A stretch of DNA of 64,000 nt, taken from positions 19,317,672-19,381,671 of the forward strand of contig CM065186.1 of the NCBI GenBank assembly GCA_033026295.1. The letters run 5' to 3'. A program made the position numbers and the translations under genes. Positions within the stretch are counted from its first letter, which is position 1; every line of letters starts with the position of its first letter. This DNA is from Channa striata (lineage: Eukaryota > Chordata > Actinopteri > Anabantiformes > Channidae). This document shows positions 13,128-26,574 of this stretch, one piece after another. Under the pieces are notes generated by a model, which saw nothing but the letters and a program-made list of their open reading frames with translations, did not search any database and was not told the origin of the DNA.

Positions 13128-14908
13128 AACAGAAATAAATAAAAAGTCACTTCACGACATTGTGTTTTCTGTACACTTGGGACTTGGGCTTTGTGGTGTG
13201 ACATTGGTGCACAGTATATGCTCAACATCCACCTCATCACCTTTCTGTAAAAACAGGTAGAGCTAGGTACACAGAAAAATCTAAGACTCATGCTGGGCTG
13301 TTGTTTAGCATCAGCGATACAGTGCTGACCAAATCATTCTTTTGTCATAGTAACAGTGGCACTACAACAGCTGGGACTGCATGAGTACAAGGTCAAGCTT
13401 TTTAATATGTTATCAATACCTGATCTCTTTGCTTCGTAATACGTGGTCGTGCTGTAGAATGTCCAGTTTTTCTGACTACAGCGTTTTGTTTTATGCTTGT
13501 GTTTGGGCAGTTACAGGAGCTGGTCCGGCTCAGAGGAAGATCCAGAGCTGGTATGAGTTTGTAAAAATTTACCCAAAATGTGTTTCATCATTTTTAAACA
13601 GAATCTCTAACGGTAACGTGATTAGTTTTCTTGCCTTAACCTGTCCAGACAGCGGACTCTGGACTTGGGTCTTTGGCTTGACACTCAGGTGCTTTCTACA
13701 CCTGCACAATCCCCAACTCACTTTTCCCTAATAAAAGTCTTCCTTACGTATTCCTTAATAAATCTCTCAGAAACTAAAAAAATACATTGCTAAACGTGTC
13801 CCGATGCTCTACATGCTGATGATACGTTTAGATGCTGCTGCACAGCTCGCTTTCCATCCACAGGACAGGGCACGTCCACGTAGTTCTCCACCAATCAACG
13901 TCACATTACTAATGTATCAATACCTGGTTTATAGGATCCTCTCTCAGTTTAATATGAGCTTGATCACACCCCAACTATATTTCACAGATTCCAGTTTTAT
14001 AGGGCTAAAATCTGGATACCCTGCCAGACACTAGACACAGACAAGTAATATCCGTATATTTTCCCTGTCCTTATGTCTGTTCAGCTGTGTTTATATCCTT
14101 CTGGTCCACCCCACATCGCTGGGCGTGCCTTTGTTGCAGCAATGTGATTTGAGCTGATGTCATGCACCGCCATATGTTCCACGGGCATGGCGGTTGTAAA
14201 AAGCTCCGACGGTGCCAACTCGCTGAGGTGTTTTTGATTGTTCGACAAATATATGCCACATAAAAGTTTACGGTGTCAGTTTACAAGTCCAAATGAGTGA
14301 TGGCGTTCGTGCTGAGCACACTGATTCCGGCGCTGTTTACTGTGCAATTCACGGTCAGGAAGCGACTGCCAAAAAAGGATCAAGGAAACAAGAGGAGAAG
14401 GAATTGAGCTGTATTTAAAATATGTGTCAAAGAGCGATTGTGTTTCTCCTGTTGTGCCGAAATGAGGGGGGCGTACCTTCAGACTTCAGTGTTGGTGCTG
14501 GGTGAATTAAGAGCTCTCTGCCCTCCAGTGTGATTAAACAAGGTGCGAACACGAGTCCAAACATCTGCAGCGCAGTTTGGAGAAGCTCAGCGTTCATTTT
14601 TAGCTGTGATATGAAAACACACACACACACACCGGGTGCTCGTGGAAACAAACAGTTTGCATATGGCACTTTGCAGACAAATAGTGCAAAGAAATGAAAA
14701 CTGCTACCCAGTGTTATCATTATTCATCTGATGATTTAGGGGCTGGGATGCGCTTTCCATTTCCCACACAGCAAAGGTTGATGGGAAATAAAATCCCATT
14801 CATCAATGACACATCTTTATCTGTGATACCTGCGGCAAAGCAAAGAGAGGAAGCGTGTGTCTATGTGCGTAAATGAGTGCGCGACACCCCCACTCCCCTC
14901 CCAATCCA

Positions 14909-14910
<2 letters not shown>

Positions 14911-14944
<34 letters not shown>
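14911..14944 (+). repeat. (CA)17 microsatellite
   Basis: Uninterrupted CA dinucleotide repeat. Confidence 0.98.
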
Positions 14945-14946
<2 letters not shown>

Positions 14947-16765
14947 CACAGACACTGTGCTCTCAGCCCTCCTATCGCGTGTTAATTTACAGTGCCTCTC
15001 TTATCTAGGCAGGTGGGTAAAAGCTGGGAGAGCAAGTTGTGGAGCCACACACACTCTGCCCTCCTTCCTCCATCTTTTCATCCTTTGCTCCTTCCGTTTA
15101 TTACGTCAGGGAAACCGGGAAGGGGGTAGAGATAAAAACGAGCCTCAGCAAGAAGCAGTCAGACAGAATGGATGGCTTAGCTCCTCGGCCAGGTAGCCTC
15201 TCCCCCTGTTCCTGTGGAGCTGGACATGGGAATGAAAATGCTGTGTATTGTAGAGATGGATGGTGACTCAATTATGAAAAGAAATACCAGTGCCAGATTT
15301 AAAATAAGTGAACTGGTAATAAAGGTGTTTTCTGCACGGTTGGCATCCAGGTCGTAAACCTTTCAAAATTACATTCAACCACATGTCTTGTAAAAATACG
15401 TCAACGAACAAAATTTCTTTCCCTCAGTTTTCTTTGATTTTTAAGGCAAATTAGTTTGAAAACAAACTGCTCCCGTCAGTGGTGAACCTAGCACTCTTCA
15501 CACTGTGATGCAGCCCATACGTTAACTGCTGACAAATTGTACAAAGCCCATCTGCATTCTTTTTGAGTGAAATCAATTATTGCCCTCAAAAGCAAAGACA
15601 ACTCCCCCATTCAGAGTGAAACTGCAATGAATCTAATCACACTTCATCAGTGCAGTGTTGTTTTCGCTGCCAGATGTCAGGAGGGCTTGGTGTGAAATTG
15701 CTGCTGTTGGCTATGAACCTCACAGCTTTGCATCCAAATAAAGTTGTTTTTTTTTAAGATCATACATGGGTTTAATTTGGAATGACATGGACTTTCCACA
15801 GGGAAACAAATCCAATTACAAGATAGTTTGGGACAATTTTGAATATTTGAACGTTGAAGACTTGCAGATGGAAAACCAAAGTAACAATGAGGACTGAGGT
15901 GGTGAGATTCTGCGAAAAATATTCAGTTCGGTCAAAGCAACCTGTCAAAAACTCATTTTGATAATGCAAAGTCAGCGACCTGTGAGCTTAGCTTGGCAGA
16001 AACACTGGAAACAGTCTAGGCTCGTGGAATGATACGCTGATGCTCATTCTACAGTGGTGGCGCCTTGATGTTTCACTTGAAAACGGTACAGTACAGTATC
16101 CTTACTTTTATTCGACAGCTTGAGATACAGCTTCTATTTATTAATGCAAAATACCCACATTAATTTCCTGAGGGTATTTTTCACTAGTGTGCAGCCCTAA
16201 CGTTTACATGTTTAATGACTCACTTTGTGAATAGAAAGAATTAAATGAGTTATCTCTTTGAAATACACATGGATTTAAATGCACGAAAGACTTGGGCATT
16301 TGAGGATTCTGCAGACACCTTAGATATGAGCCGCATGTGCAACAAATGTAGACTAGTCCACTCATGAGGTCATGTGACAGTGACAGGTTAAGTAGTGTTT
16401 AACACTCTCTGCACTTCTGTGAGGTGGAACTTTTACTTGCAGTAGAGTGTTTTTGCTTGGAGTGTTAAGTTTGTGTACCTCTGCTATCTCGGCCACTTTA
16501 GTCTTGCATCAGAAACTCTGCAATATATAATTGGTTTTATTTTTTGTATTTTATTTTTGATATTTTTTTTCAGTAGGAGGAAATCTGAATCTACAGCACA
16601 GACAGTTTTCGCTTAGGAAACCATGTGCAGTAGAAACTCTGCACTTAGGACACACTGAAAGTAATTTCTGCTGGCTCTCAAACAAAGAAAGCCCTAAGTG
16701 TGTGTGAATAAGTTTGTTTTTTTCCTACTGTCAGTCGACCTTGGACTTGGCTTGGTAATTTAAAA

Positions 16766-16799
<34 letters not shown>

Positions 16800-18095
16800 T
16801 GAGAATACCTGCGGGTGAATTCATGCATGTTTGACTTGTGATGCAAAGCAAACAACAGCTGAATGAAAATGTACAGGACAGACGGGCCATCCACACACCC
16901 ACACACACAACACACGCAGGAAATGCTGGATGACACACTTCAGCTGAAGATGTGTGCTGTGCTGCCTGGCAGCACTGTGCTCTGCATATTAACCAGAGTA
17001 TTACTGTTTAAACTAGCAGGTAGGGGAGCAGCAGGTCCCTACTTCATCATGCCATTCAAGGGCCCTATTAGGCTACAATTACTAAATGGCAAGGCTTGTA
17101 AATCATACATCATTCATGTGGAGCACTCAGGGAAAGCACAAGAACACTTTTCTTTACCACCGCCCACTGCAACGCAATGAACCACTGAGAGGTACAGGGC
17201 AGAGAGATAAGGAAAGGAACTGGAGAGCGTGGGGCACAAAGTGAATGGTAAGTAAATGAATAAATGCTAATGAATAAATAGAAGAAAACGGAAGGAAAAT
17301 GTGATTAAAAAAAGTAGCAGTGAAGAAAGGAAAAAGGACAAAAGCTGCATATTGCTCAAAAAACTAAAACATGTATTTGTATAAAACCTGCTGGGGAAAT
17401 CAGTGGTGCCCACAGGGGCGATCATGTTAATCATATCTAACAGCGAGATGAACCCAGACAGTGTGAGCTTTCCTGTAGCAGCACCCCAAAGACGAACGTG
17501 TGCTACACAAGACATCTCACAGCTTTTCGCCTCTTCTCTCTTCTTCATCTTATTTTGGTTAGTGTAACTGCGTAGTGTAACGTAAGGGTGAGCGCAACAC
17601 TAATCTCCACCTGGCAGCTGGGCAATGTCGATTAAGTAATATGTCCTGTACCATAGCCATCATCTGAATTTTACAAGCCTACACAAAGTGCTAAACACAG
17701 AGCCGATGCTAATAATAATGAGTGTTATTAGTTTGAGATGAATTTAGACTGAGAATATTAAACAGGCTGAACGCTTGACCTCATAATGCTGAAAGGTCAG
17801 CGGGTCAGCTAACTTGTTCCAGTAGGAATGAGAACACGTTGGAGAGGAAAGAGGATCACCATCAGGTCAAATCAGAGCGGCACGCACACGTCCTCCAATG
17901 AAACATGAGTATTGTGGGTTGTTTGTGCCAGGGGCTGTACTGAACATAACACCATCCTTTGGCATTTAGATCCTCTAAAGTTTGTCTGGAGGACGTTGGA
18001 GGGTGTGGATGGGACACAAAACACAGGGGGGTTCCCATTGAACGCTGGAGTTCAAGTCCAGTGTGAAGCTCCTGCTTTCAGTTGTCGCATCCAGT
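14945..18095. other. non-coding, no recognised feature besides the (CA)n
   Basis: No coding frame with a family motif, no tRNA-like segment and no interspersed repeat was recognised. Confidence 0.5.
16767..16797 (+). repeat. (CA)n microsatellite
   Basis: Uninterrupted CA repeat of 31 bases in otherwise featureless sequence. Confidence 0.97.
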
Positions 18096-19075
18096 CAATT
18101 CAATTCAATTCAACTTTATTTATATAGCACCAATTTACAACAAAGTCATCTCAAGGCACTTTACATAATAAAGTCTGTAGAGAAAACCCAACAAATCCCC
18201 CTTTAGCAAGCCATTGGCAACATTGGAGAGGAAAAACTCCAGCAGAACCAGGCTCAGGGTGGGCGGCCATCTGCTTTAACCGGTTGGGGCATAAAGAAAC
18301 TATATAGAGTAAAGAGTATTGGTCCTAACACAGAGCCTTGTGGAACTCCATAACTAACTTTTGTGTATGTGGAAGATTCATTGTTAACATGAACAATTTG
18401 GAATCTATCTGATAGACAAGATTTAAACCAATTTAGTGCAGTTCCTTTAATTCCAGTTACATGTTCTAGTCTCCCTAATAATATTCTGTGATCAATGGTG
18501 TCAAATGCAGCACTAAGATCTAGCAGAACTAGTATAGAGACAAGTCCATTATCTGAAGCCAGAAGAAGATTGTTCGTGACTTTAATCAGTGCAGTTTCTG
18601 TGCTATGATGAACTCTAAATCCTGACTGAAATTCTTCAAACAAGTCGTTTCTGTGCAGGTGGTCACATAATTGCTTTACAACTACTTTTACAAGTATTTT
18701 AGAAATAAAGGGGAGATTGGATATTGGTCTGTAATTGACTAAGACACCTGGATCCAGACAAGGTTTTTTAAGTAAAGGTTTGATTGCAGCTACCTTATAG
18801 ACCTTTGATGCATATCCTGTTTGTAAAGATAGATTAATGATATCTAATGTGAATGTGTGTAATAGTGGTAGAGCATCTTTATCGGTAAGCTTGAGTGATA
18901 GATTGCTGCTACTCCTCCACCTCGGCCTGAGCTTCTAGGAACATGATAGTTAATATGACTTGGGGGGGTCGACTCATTTAAACTAACATATTCTTCCTGC
19001 TTCAACCAGGTTTCAGTGAGACAAAATAAATAGAATTTTGTCACCTTGTGACATCAAGTACCTGATCACTAGTAA
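18096..19075 (-). mobile_element. internally deleted L2-clade LINE (endonuclease/RT relic)
   Basis: Read on the minus strand, this starts with a piece of the APE-type endonuclease (FCLTETWL..., PRSSGRGGGVAAIYHSSL; 19044 to about 18890). It then changes frame at a deletion and continues as an open reverse-transcriptase frame down to 18254. RT landmarks are NYRPISNLPFISKI, FEEFQSGFR.HHSTETALI, the catalytic-Asp motif LLDLSAAFDTIDH, and GVPQGSVLGPILF (about 18350-18320). The RT stops abruptly just after that block and is joined straight to the 3' UTR (GCCGCCCACCCTGAGCC on the minus strand), so the YADD active-site motif and thumb are missing. The tail is TTGAATTGAATTGAATTG. It cannot encode a working enzyme. 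The clean RT frame suggests a fairly young or recently mobilised deleted copy. Confidence 0.92.
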
Positions 19076-22000
19076 ATGTATTTTGTCGTCTCCTGGCGGC
19101 TTTTTGAGATTGTTTTCAATGAGAGTGAAGCTCTTTGTGCACCTGTGCATTTTTAATGCCGGTGTTTAGAGAAATGATGAGTATAAATGGTTAGAAATGT
19201 TTAGTCGTCTTTATTTTAGTTGCTCGGCTGAGGGCCGCGATTCAGTGGTCGCCTAGTAACGGGAGAAAAAAAAAGTGCGGCAAGCAGCTAAAAAGCATTG
19301 TGTCTGATTAGGGCTTTTCAACATAAAACGCAGCGCTGTGTTTCTATATTTAAGCTGTGGCCTGTTTGAACAGGCCCTAAGGAAGCTGTGTGACTTTAAC
19401 CCTATCCTTGGCAACGCACAACTTTATAACAAGCCCCAGACATCTTTAGTTAGAATCTACACCGTTTATAAAGTTGTAACTCAGCATGTTTAGGTAAAAA
19501 TATGGAGTTACACAGGCTGCATTGTGATGTCATCCTATTAACCAGCAGCTGCCATTTTGGCGCCCTCGGCTCCTTGCACTCGTTCAACCTACAGTGCTGT
19601 TGGATGTATGGCGGATGTTCGTTAGTAGGTTTGCTAAAGTGGTCGGGAGGCTTGTGAGTTTTTCGGTTACAGTGAAATTTACTTATGTTTAGTTATTTTT
19701 TATCAAAATTACTTTGGGTCATAGGGAAGGGGAAAAAGTTTCAGTGCACAGGACGGTGTGGAAGAATGGAATACTGGGAGTGAGGCTGCAGAGTTTGGGA
19801 GCATGATGTGTTTGCGTCCATGTGCACATTGTGCGACAGTGCTCTGAAAGGTGTGCGATACCTCACATGTGGCATCCACCCACGTTTTTGGTGTTAATAC
19901 GGCCACTTATTTACTGTTGGGCAGTTTTCTCAGCTTAGTGAGGACTGTCCCTTAGGATATGTCCCTTACATCTTTGGACAAATGTTTCTGCTTTAACATG
20001 TCATCAAAAATAGACAGACATGTCTATGCTACAGGAACGTGAAATAAAAAATAGTCGGTCCAGTCTGGATGGGCAGTATCTCTGTGCCTTTGTGCGTCAT
20101 AATTTCATTAACAAGGAGAATTTCAGTTTCTGCTTTTAAACCGATTAGGAAACGCAGAGCTAACATCACGCACATTGAGTTCAGCTCAGTTGGAAAGTGA
20201 GACAAACAATGAAGAAAAACTGGTTTAACAACCGGACTCAAATTCTGAAGCAATTACTAAATTACTATCACCTATAGCCATTAAATGTACGCATGCCTTA
20301 TTGCATTTTCAAATTGACCTGCATTGCAGAGTTATTGCACAAGCTAATTCTCATACAATAGGCGGTTTTCTCTTTGTCTCTTCCAACCCTGCTGGACCCA
20401 CGTCCAGTCAATCCTCATGCAATTAAATTAGGCTGAGCGACGGACTTTATTTTAAAGTCTACAAGTTGCTAGCACCAAATATGGGGAATATGGAGCATGG
20501 AGAATACAGATGAAGAGATGGTATGAAAAATTGGAGTATTTTAGCGAGTCTACATGTTTGAAATGTGTAAGAGACATTTCCTGTGAGGGAGACAATTGCA
20601 ACATGTCTTTATTCTGTTCTCTTTTATTTACAGTCATAGACAAGTCATTTAACACCTTGTCTACACTGAGCGTGTGGTGAGGTCAGCTGCAGTCACCGTA
20701 CTGTTGTGTAATCATGAGAGCGATAGTGATTTATGTTTACACAGTCTGAATATGACGCAGACATGTGGGACAACACAGAAGTGAGTGTGGAATTGATGCT
20801 GTGCTTTTCCTCAAACCTGTACAGTTACAGTAAGCAAAGATAGAGCTTATGTCATTTAATTTGAGCCTTGCTGGAAAAACATTAACAACTTTGGGTCAGG
20901 CTCCTACTTGTACAGGTCATTTCTGTTTTGTAGCTTTCAGTAATTCTTATTGAAGATATGATGATGAAAGGCTTATAAGTGAAGTCTTGCAACCCTTGAC
21001 TTTTCCCTCTAAAGAAAAGTCAATTTTTCACAATACATTTTTCCTCTTAGCTCGAATGCTGCCTCATAGTGCAGATGGTTTCAGTTTCATTAACACCTTT
21101 TTTTTTCCAAATAGGTGCTGTTATCAGCACTTCCACCCAAGAATAATAAAGATCTCAGAAGCGAAATCTGTATGACTGTATTGGTCTGAATACCAGAACG
21201 GGAAGTGGGAAACATGTTAGTGATAGATGCCTTCTCAGCTGTGCATTATTAGCTGCTGTGTTCATACAAGCGTCAGTGTTTGTGTGTGTCCACACATTCG
21301 CGTTCCTTTCTCTCCCTGCAAAGAAAATGTTCTGCAGTGAGGTCAGACCAGGGGCTGAGGCAGCAATCAAACGGTGTTCCTAACTCTCTGCTGAGACTGG
21401 GGCTGTGTGAACTCACATCAAAGGCCGCGCCGAGAGAGCGCCACGGTCCGATACTTCAGTCGCTCACTGTCGGCTGCAGAGAGCTTTATCGGGCCACAGA
21501 CATGGGAATAATTTTTTTACAGTAAACACTGCCTACAAGTGTCCTTAAATGTTTTTCCATTGTTTTCCATAAAAACTATGAAATTCAATTACATCTGTTT
21601 CAGTGACTTAGATGCTAATTCGGGGGATGTGTCTTTTTAAAATGCATAATATCAGCTGAAGTGAAATAAATTGGTTACATTAGGAATTCTGCTCTGTTTT
21701 GGATGTGGTACAGATGCATTTGAAAAACTACTATAAAAAATTGTGAAAATCCACATCACAAAAAGAACATGTTAACATTGCCAATTTAAACACACATGGT
21801 GCATCGAAAAGCATTAGCAAACATTGCATGTATAACACATGTAACCTAAACTGCTTAAAGTACAGTAAACTTAACGGGAGTGCTGCAACTTCCTCATCAT
21901 GAAATCTGTAATTTGGAAAAAAAACATACTACTACTGGCAAAATAAAGACAATGTTCATGCAGTAACACACACACACACAAATAATGACTACTACCAAAT

Positions 22001-22209
22001 ATGATTACCTCTAAAACTGGTAATAAAAATACAATTTGTGTCTGCAGGTGAATATTGTGTTGCTGTTGACTGTTTATGTCAGGACAGCATCGACAGATAA
22101 TCATCACCTGCGCTTAACATTTAGATTGTATTTATTCCATGGGCACAAAGGTTAGCGGTGAAGATTACTACATTACTACAGAACAATTGATCATATATAG
22201 TGTTTTTTT
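19076..22209. other. non-coding, no recognised feature
   Basis: A somewhat more GC-rich and CpG-containing patch lies at about 19.2-19.65 kb (GGCCGCGATTCAGTGGTCGC and around CATTTTGGCGCCCTCGGC), possibly an unrecognised repeat. Nothing else can be named. Confidence 0.45.
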
Positions 22210-22214
22210 ATCAT

Positions 22215-22420
22215 TAGTTACACATTCAGGCTCTTTTCTTTTCTCTCTCCACTTTCCCCTCAGCCCAACCGGTCATGGCAGATGTCCGCCCACCCTGAGC
22301 CTGGTTCTGCTGGAGGTTTCTTCCGGTAAAGGGAGTTTTTCCTCTCCACTTTTGCCTATAGCTGCTCAAGGGGGATTTGTTGGGTTTGCTATATTACTTA
22401 ATTATGTAATTATGTGGTCC
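22215..22420 (+). mobile_element. L2-type LINE 3' UTR fragment
   Basis: TTTTCTCTCTCCACTTTCCCCTCAGCCCAACCGGTCA followed by CGCCCACCCTGAGCC, TTCCGGTAAAGGGAG and TAGCTGCTCAAGGGGG. This matches the 3' UTR of the 30.5 kb copy almost base for base, then breaks off without the terminal TTGAA tail. Confidence 0.88.
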
Positions 22421-22518
22421 TGACCACATGGACTTTCTTGCTGATGCTGCAGTAGAAGTGTTGTCCACCTCCACAGGAATCTATTCCCCTTCCATTGCTG
22501 TGTGCTGCAAGTCTGTGA

Positions 22519-22539
22519 GTGTGTGTGTGTGTGTGTGTG
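22519..22539 (+). repeat. (GT)n microsatellite
   Basis: Short uninterrupted GT repeat just downstream of the L2 3' UTR fragment. Confidence 0.9.
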
Positions 22540-22959
22540 AGCTGCCCAACCCTCCTTTAGACAAAAAGGTGGACAGTTTATGAGCAACACACCACTTAGA
22601 ACTTTACATCTTCTCATGTGCACTCTTTAGGTAAGAAGTACTGACCGAAGCGAGGTGAGTCAACAGGTCTTCAAAAGAGGATTCACATTAATGGCATCAA
22701 AAAACATAATTGCATTAAAGATATTCGCGTTAATAGGTGGATTATAACTTGGACCTATTTTTGTCCCAACCTAAACCCAACCACCTACCACTCCCATGTG
22801 ATTCAGTATCGTTTAAATAATCCCAAAAACTCTCTTCTCCCAAATCCCTTGGACAACATGCCCCAGCATTACACAGCTGAAAAAAAAAGAAATGAAATTA
22901 CCGCTGAAATCAAAACAACTACCTAGTCCTCTGGATCCGATATTGTCCACACTCACTAA

Positions 22960-23340
22960 GACTGCCTCCACAACATTTGCCATCGATTCGCATTGTTCTC
23001 TGCTGGCTAAAATCCCATCTCTTTGACAGACATTGCTTCATTGGTGCCAATCCCTGCACCTGCAGGGCTCTCTCAAGGAGTGCCCCAAGGTTCAGTTCTT
23101 GGCCCTCTGCTGTTCCTGTGGCCTGGTAGCTCAATGGGTAGAGCAGCTACCCAAAAACGGAATAAATGTTGTTCTTCTGTCAAAAACATGAACTAATATT
23201 CCCGTGCTATGCTGACAACATGTAGCTTTACATTGCCACCAGGTCCATTGCCTTCACATTCCACTCACTTCACTCTATGTCTGACTGTAAAATGGATGTA
23301 ACCAAACTTTGTCAACCTCTTCTCAACTTCTTCTCTCTTC
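22960..23340 (+). mobile_element. LINE reverse-transcriptase fragment split by a tRNA-like SINE head
   Basis: The plus strand reads CWLKSHLFDR and then, at 23068-23115, LSQGVPQGSVLGPLLF, the conserved RT motif that precedes the active site. Directly after this comes GTGGCCTGGTAGCTCAATGGGTAGAGCAGCTAC (23117-23149), a tRNA A-box-type SINE head. RT-like sequence resumes at about 23205 with CYADN.(stop).LYIAT, the counterpart of the YADD catalytic motif followed by QLYIAT. Here the second Asp is Asn and the Gln codon is a TAG stop. So an old L2/CR1-like RT relic is interrupted by about 90 bases of SINE-derived sequence and carries inactivating changes. Confidence 0.75.
23117..23150 (+). mobile_element. 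tRNA-derived SINE head fragment inside LINE relic
   Basis: TGGTAGCTCAATGGGTAGAGCA matches the D-arm/A-box region of tRNA genes and the SINE heads seen elsewhere in the window. No B box follows within the expected distance, so the copy is truncated. Confidence 0.6.
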
Positions 23341-26300
23341 TCTATTTTAAATGCTTTGACCCAGACATGTAAGTTACATGTAATAAAACACTTTACATAA
23401 TGAGCACTTTAAACCCATCGGAACATGCTGCATTAAAGGAATCTTGTTTCCTGGGATCCATGGCAATGGGTCTGGACTGTACAACAGAAACACTTTAATA
23501 CTTTAACAGTGTTTACTTAAACACATTTAAACATTCCAAAGATACTGTAAACGTATACATTTAAATAATAAATAAAACGCTTTTAAATTTCCCCCTGTTG
23601 AATAATTAAACATTGCAAATGTCTATAAAAAGTCATCTTCCCGAAAAGATATATTTTACCCATGTTACAAAGAATTATACTTGTACACAGATCCGAACCA
23701 AATCTCACTGCTCTGCAGCTTCATGCAGTGTCCATTAGTGGAGCCATGCTGCCGATAATGTGGTAGAGGTGTGTGTGTTTCTGTAAAACCTGTACATTCG
23801 ACTGAAAGCCTCAGTCAATATGAGAAAACGGGCTTCATTTTCACTGGAACTTCATAAAAATGTTACACGGAAACTTTTCATCACTAATGTCTTAGGGCTA
23901 AATCAATTGTGATGGCATATTATAAATCTTGCAGTTTAAAAAACAGCAGACCCTGGAAGCTTTATCCTGCATTCATATAGGCAGTTTTGTGTTTTCAGCA
24001 GAGTCTTTGAATTCTTCACCGACGGACAGGTAAGCAATATTTCTAAACTGAGCAGCGAGAACAAATGCATCATTTCCATATGAGGCTGTCTCAACCACTG
24101 ACACAAAGGCACCTTTATGCCATTTTGTGGAAAGGTTTGGGATAAAAAAAATAGGGTTTGGAGAGGAAGGAGAAGATTACAATATCAAGCTGATCTGTCA
24201 GCGTACTGATCTATCAAATGTCAAACAATACATATTCATCTGTTTGGCCGGCCACAGTCCAGAGGCAGTGCTCTAGAGGAAGTCCAACGTGACAGGAGGC
24301 TGACATTTCAATGTTCAAGAGACTGACAGCTGCACATACACAACATGCAAACAATTCAGACACGCCCAAACACACAAATATGTTCATGTTTTACTCATTT
24401 ACACAATTTGTTCAAGAGGTGATTTCTGGTGTTTGGACCCAGCATCATCCAGCAGTGATGGAACAAACCTGGCTCTGCTGTTATATTACAGATTTCTATC
24501 TCACAGTGTGCAACTTAAGCTGGCACTTACATGAGATACACTCTTTACATCCCACCACGCTCTGCACGGCCCTCCAGGTAGTCGTAGTTATCAAATTACA
24601 ATAAGTAAGAATGTTACCAAATTTACTAAAGAAGCAGAAACCAATTGATCGATAGAGCGAGTCTTGTGCAAAACAGTTTTACAAGGGAATATTTCTGCAC
24701 CTCTGTTCAATAAGCCTCTGTCACAGGAGGCTGCAGATCTCCACATTAAGCGTGAGAGCACATTTCTAAAATAAATATGAGATAGAGTAACTTTAAGTTA
24801 TTAATGATTATGAAGGGTGCCGGAACAGTGAACAGGTATAAAGCAGCACAGGTGTACAGAGCACGTGTCATGTACTGCCCAGTATGGCTACGGATTCGGA
24901 GGAATCCTAATAACTTTTGGTGAATAAAATATCAAACATTTGTTAAAATAGTAGAATAACTATGCATGGAAATTATCTAAAATAGTGCCTAAAATAATTT
25001 AACAATGAGCATGATGTAAAAAGTCTATTTTTTAATAGTTGCTTCTACAATTTCATTACAAAAAAACACCTAAAAACAACATAAATCGCTTTTTAAGAAA
25101 TGCTGCACAGCATCAGGCATTTCAGGCCACAACAATTTCCCCCAAAATCCTGCAAGAGATGGGCTGATAAGTATAATAATAATTTCAGTAATACTAAGCT
25201 GCACTACCTTAAATGTTTTACCCCAAATAAACTCAGTGATATTGCCGAACATAAACATAGATCACAGAGTTATTATTTCAGCAGCATTTTCATGTTCAAT
25301 CCTCATAAGTGCAGAGTATGTAATGGGCTTCTACTAATGTGTTTTTAAGTGTGTTTGATAACTGGATTGGCACTGAGTGCTGCTACTGAATACAAATTGC
25401 TAATGTAGAACAGTTTTACATAAACATGAAAGAGTGGGTCTGGCTGGGCCTGTGCCATCCAATTTTGTGCCACCTATTTGAAAGTCGCTTGAATTGATAA
25501 AATGTATAAATGAAAGAAAAGTGACAGCTCACAAAGTGCACCCACCTAACCGGCAACAACAGTGTCCGTCAAGACAAAAGTACAGAGAGAAAGTTCCCAA
25601 AGCAGCAGAAATCTCAGAGTTCCTGAATCCATTCCCATCCATTTAACCTAAGGTTTAATCATTCCTTACTATGAGATCAGGCAAGATGTGTATGTCCATA
25701 TTTGTAAATTGGGAAGCAGCATCTGACCTGCTTATTATAAGATACACGTGTATGGACGGCTTTTGAAAATCAATCCAGTGTAATTGTTTATCCAATATTC
25801 AGCCATTACAGAAAACCATTTTTCATAGGCTTTAGGTGTTTGGTTCACACAGCTCAACAGAAACAGTGAGTCTTCGGGTCACAGTGAGCTGGACGTTGGC
25901 ACCACGAGCAGGGTCGACTAAACGTTTTCAGCCACCAGAGATTACAGCTACAGCGCTAAAACACAGGCTTAAGGAGAGAGCGTAGATGAGTTTTATGGAT
26001 GTGACAATAACAGAAGGACCCACTCTGCCTTGCCCACTTGAAGTAACATCTCAGGTTTAGATGCCAAAGAGTAAATCACGGATTAAATTTCTCAAAATCA
26101 CAAAGCTTTTTGGTTCTAATAGCTCGTGCCGTAGCGGCTGGCAATATTTTTTTCATTAAAGACAGATCTACAATCATGTTCTTGCTTTTTCACAAAGAAC
26201 AATAAAATAAAATGCTTAATGGGGCATTCCATTGGATTGATAATTAATTTATCATTATTATTTTAGAAATTATTAACTTGTTCTGTACATTACTTAGTTA

Positions 26301-26574
26301 TTTCCAAATTATTGCCGCACTAATACCCTGCTGGGCAGGTGATAATATCTGTTATGAACGTTTAAGACATCCACCAACTGTTCTGGAGTGAAGAGGGACA
26401 CTGCAACATCTTAGAAATATAACTGTAGTGTAAGACAGAACATATCTAAATTGTTTTTTAAATATTCAGAGAACAATTAATCACCTCAAGACTTCCAAAG
26501 CTTTTTTTCAGAAGCGTGTGATTAAGGTGTCAATCGTCCTTCCTGGAGATGTCAGCAGTGAGTGTTCAGCTTAC
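23341..26574. other. non-coding, probably ptprg intron
   Basis: This is the intron following the 26575 exon if the gene continues as expected. No minus-strand match to the next carbonic-anhydrase-like segment (MQIFFYN...) preceded by an acceptor was seen, and no repeat was recognised. Confidence 0.6.
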
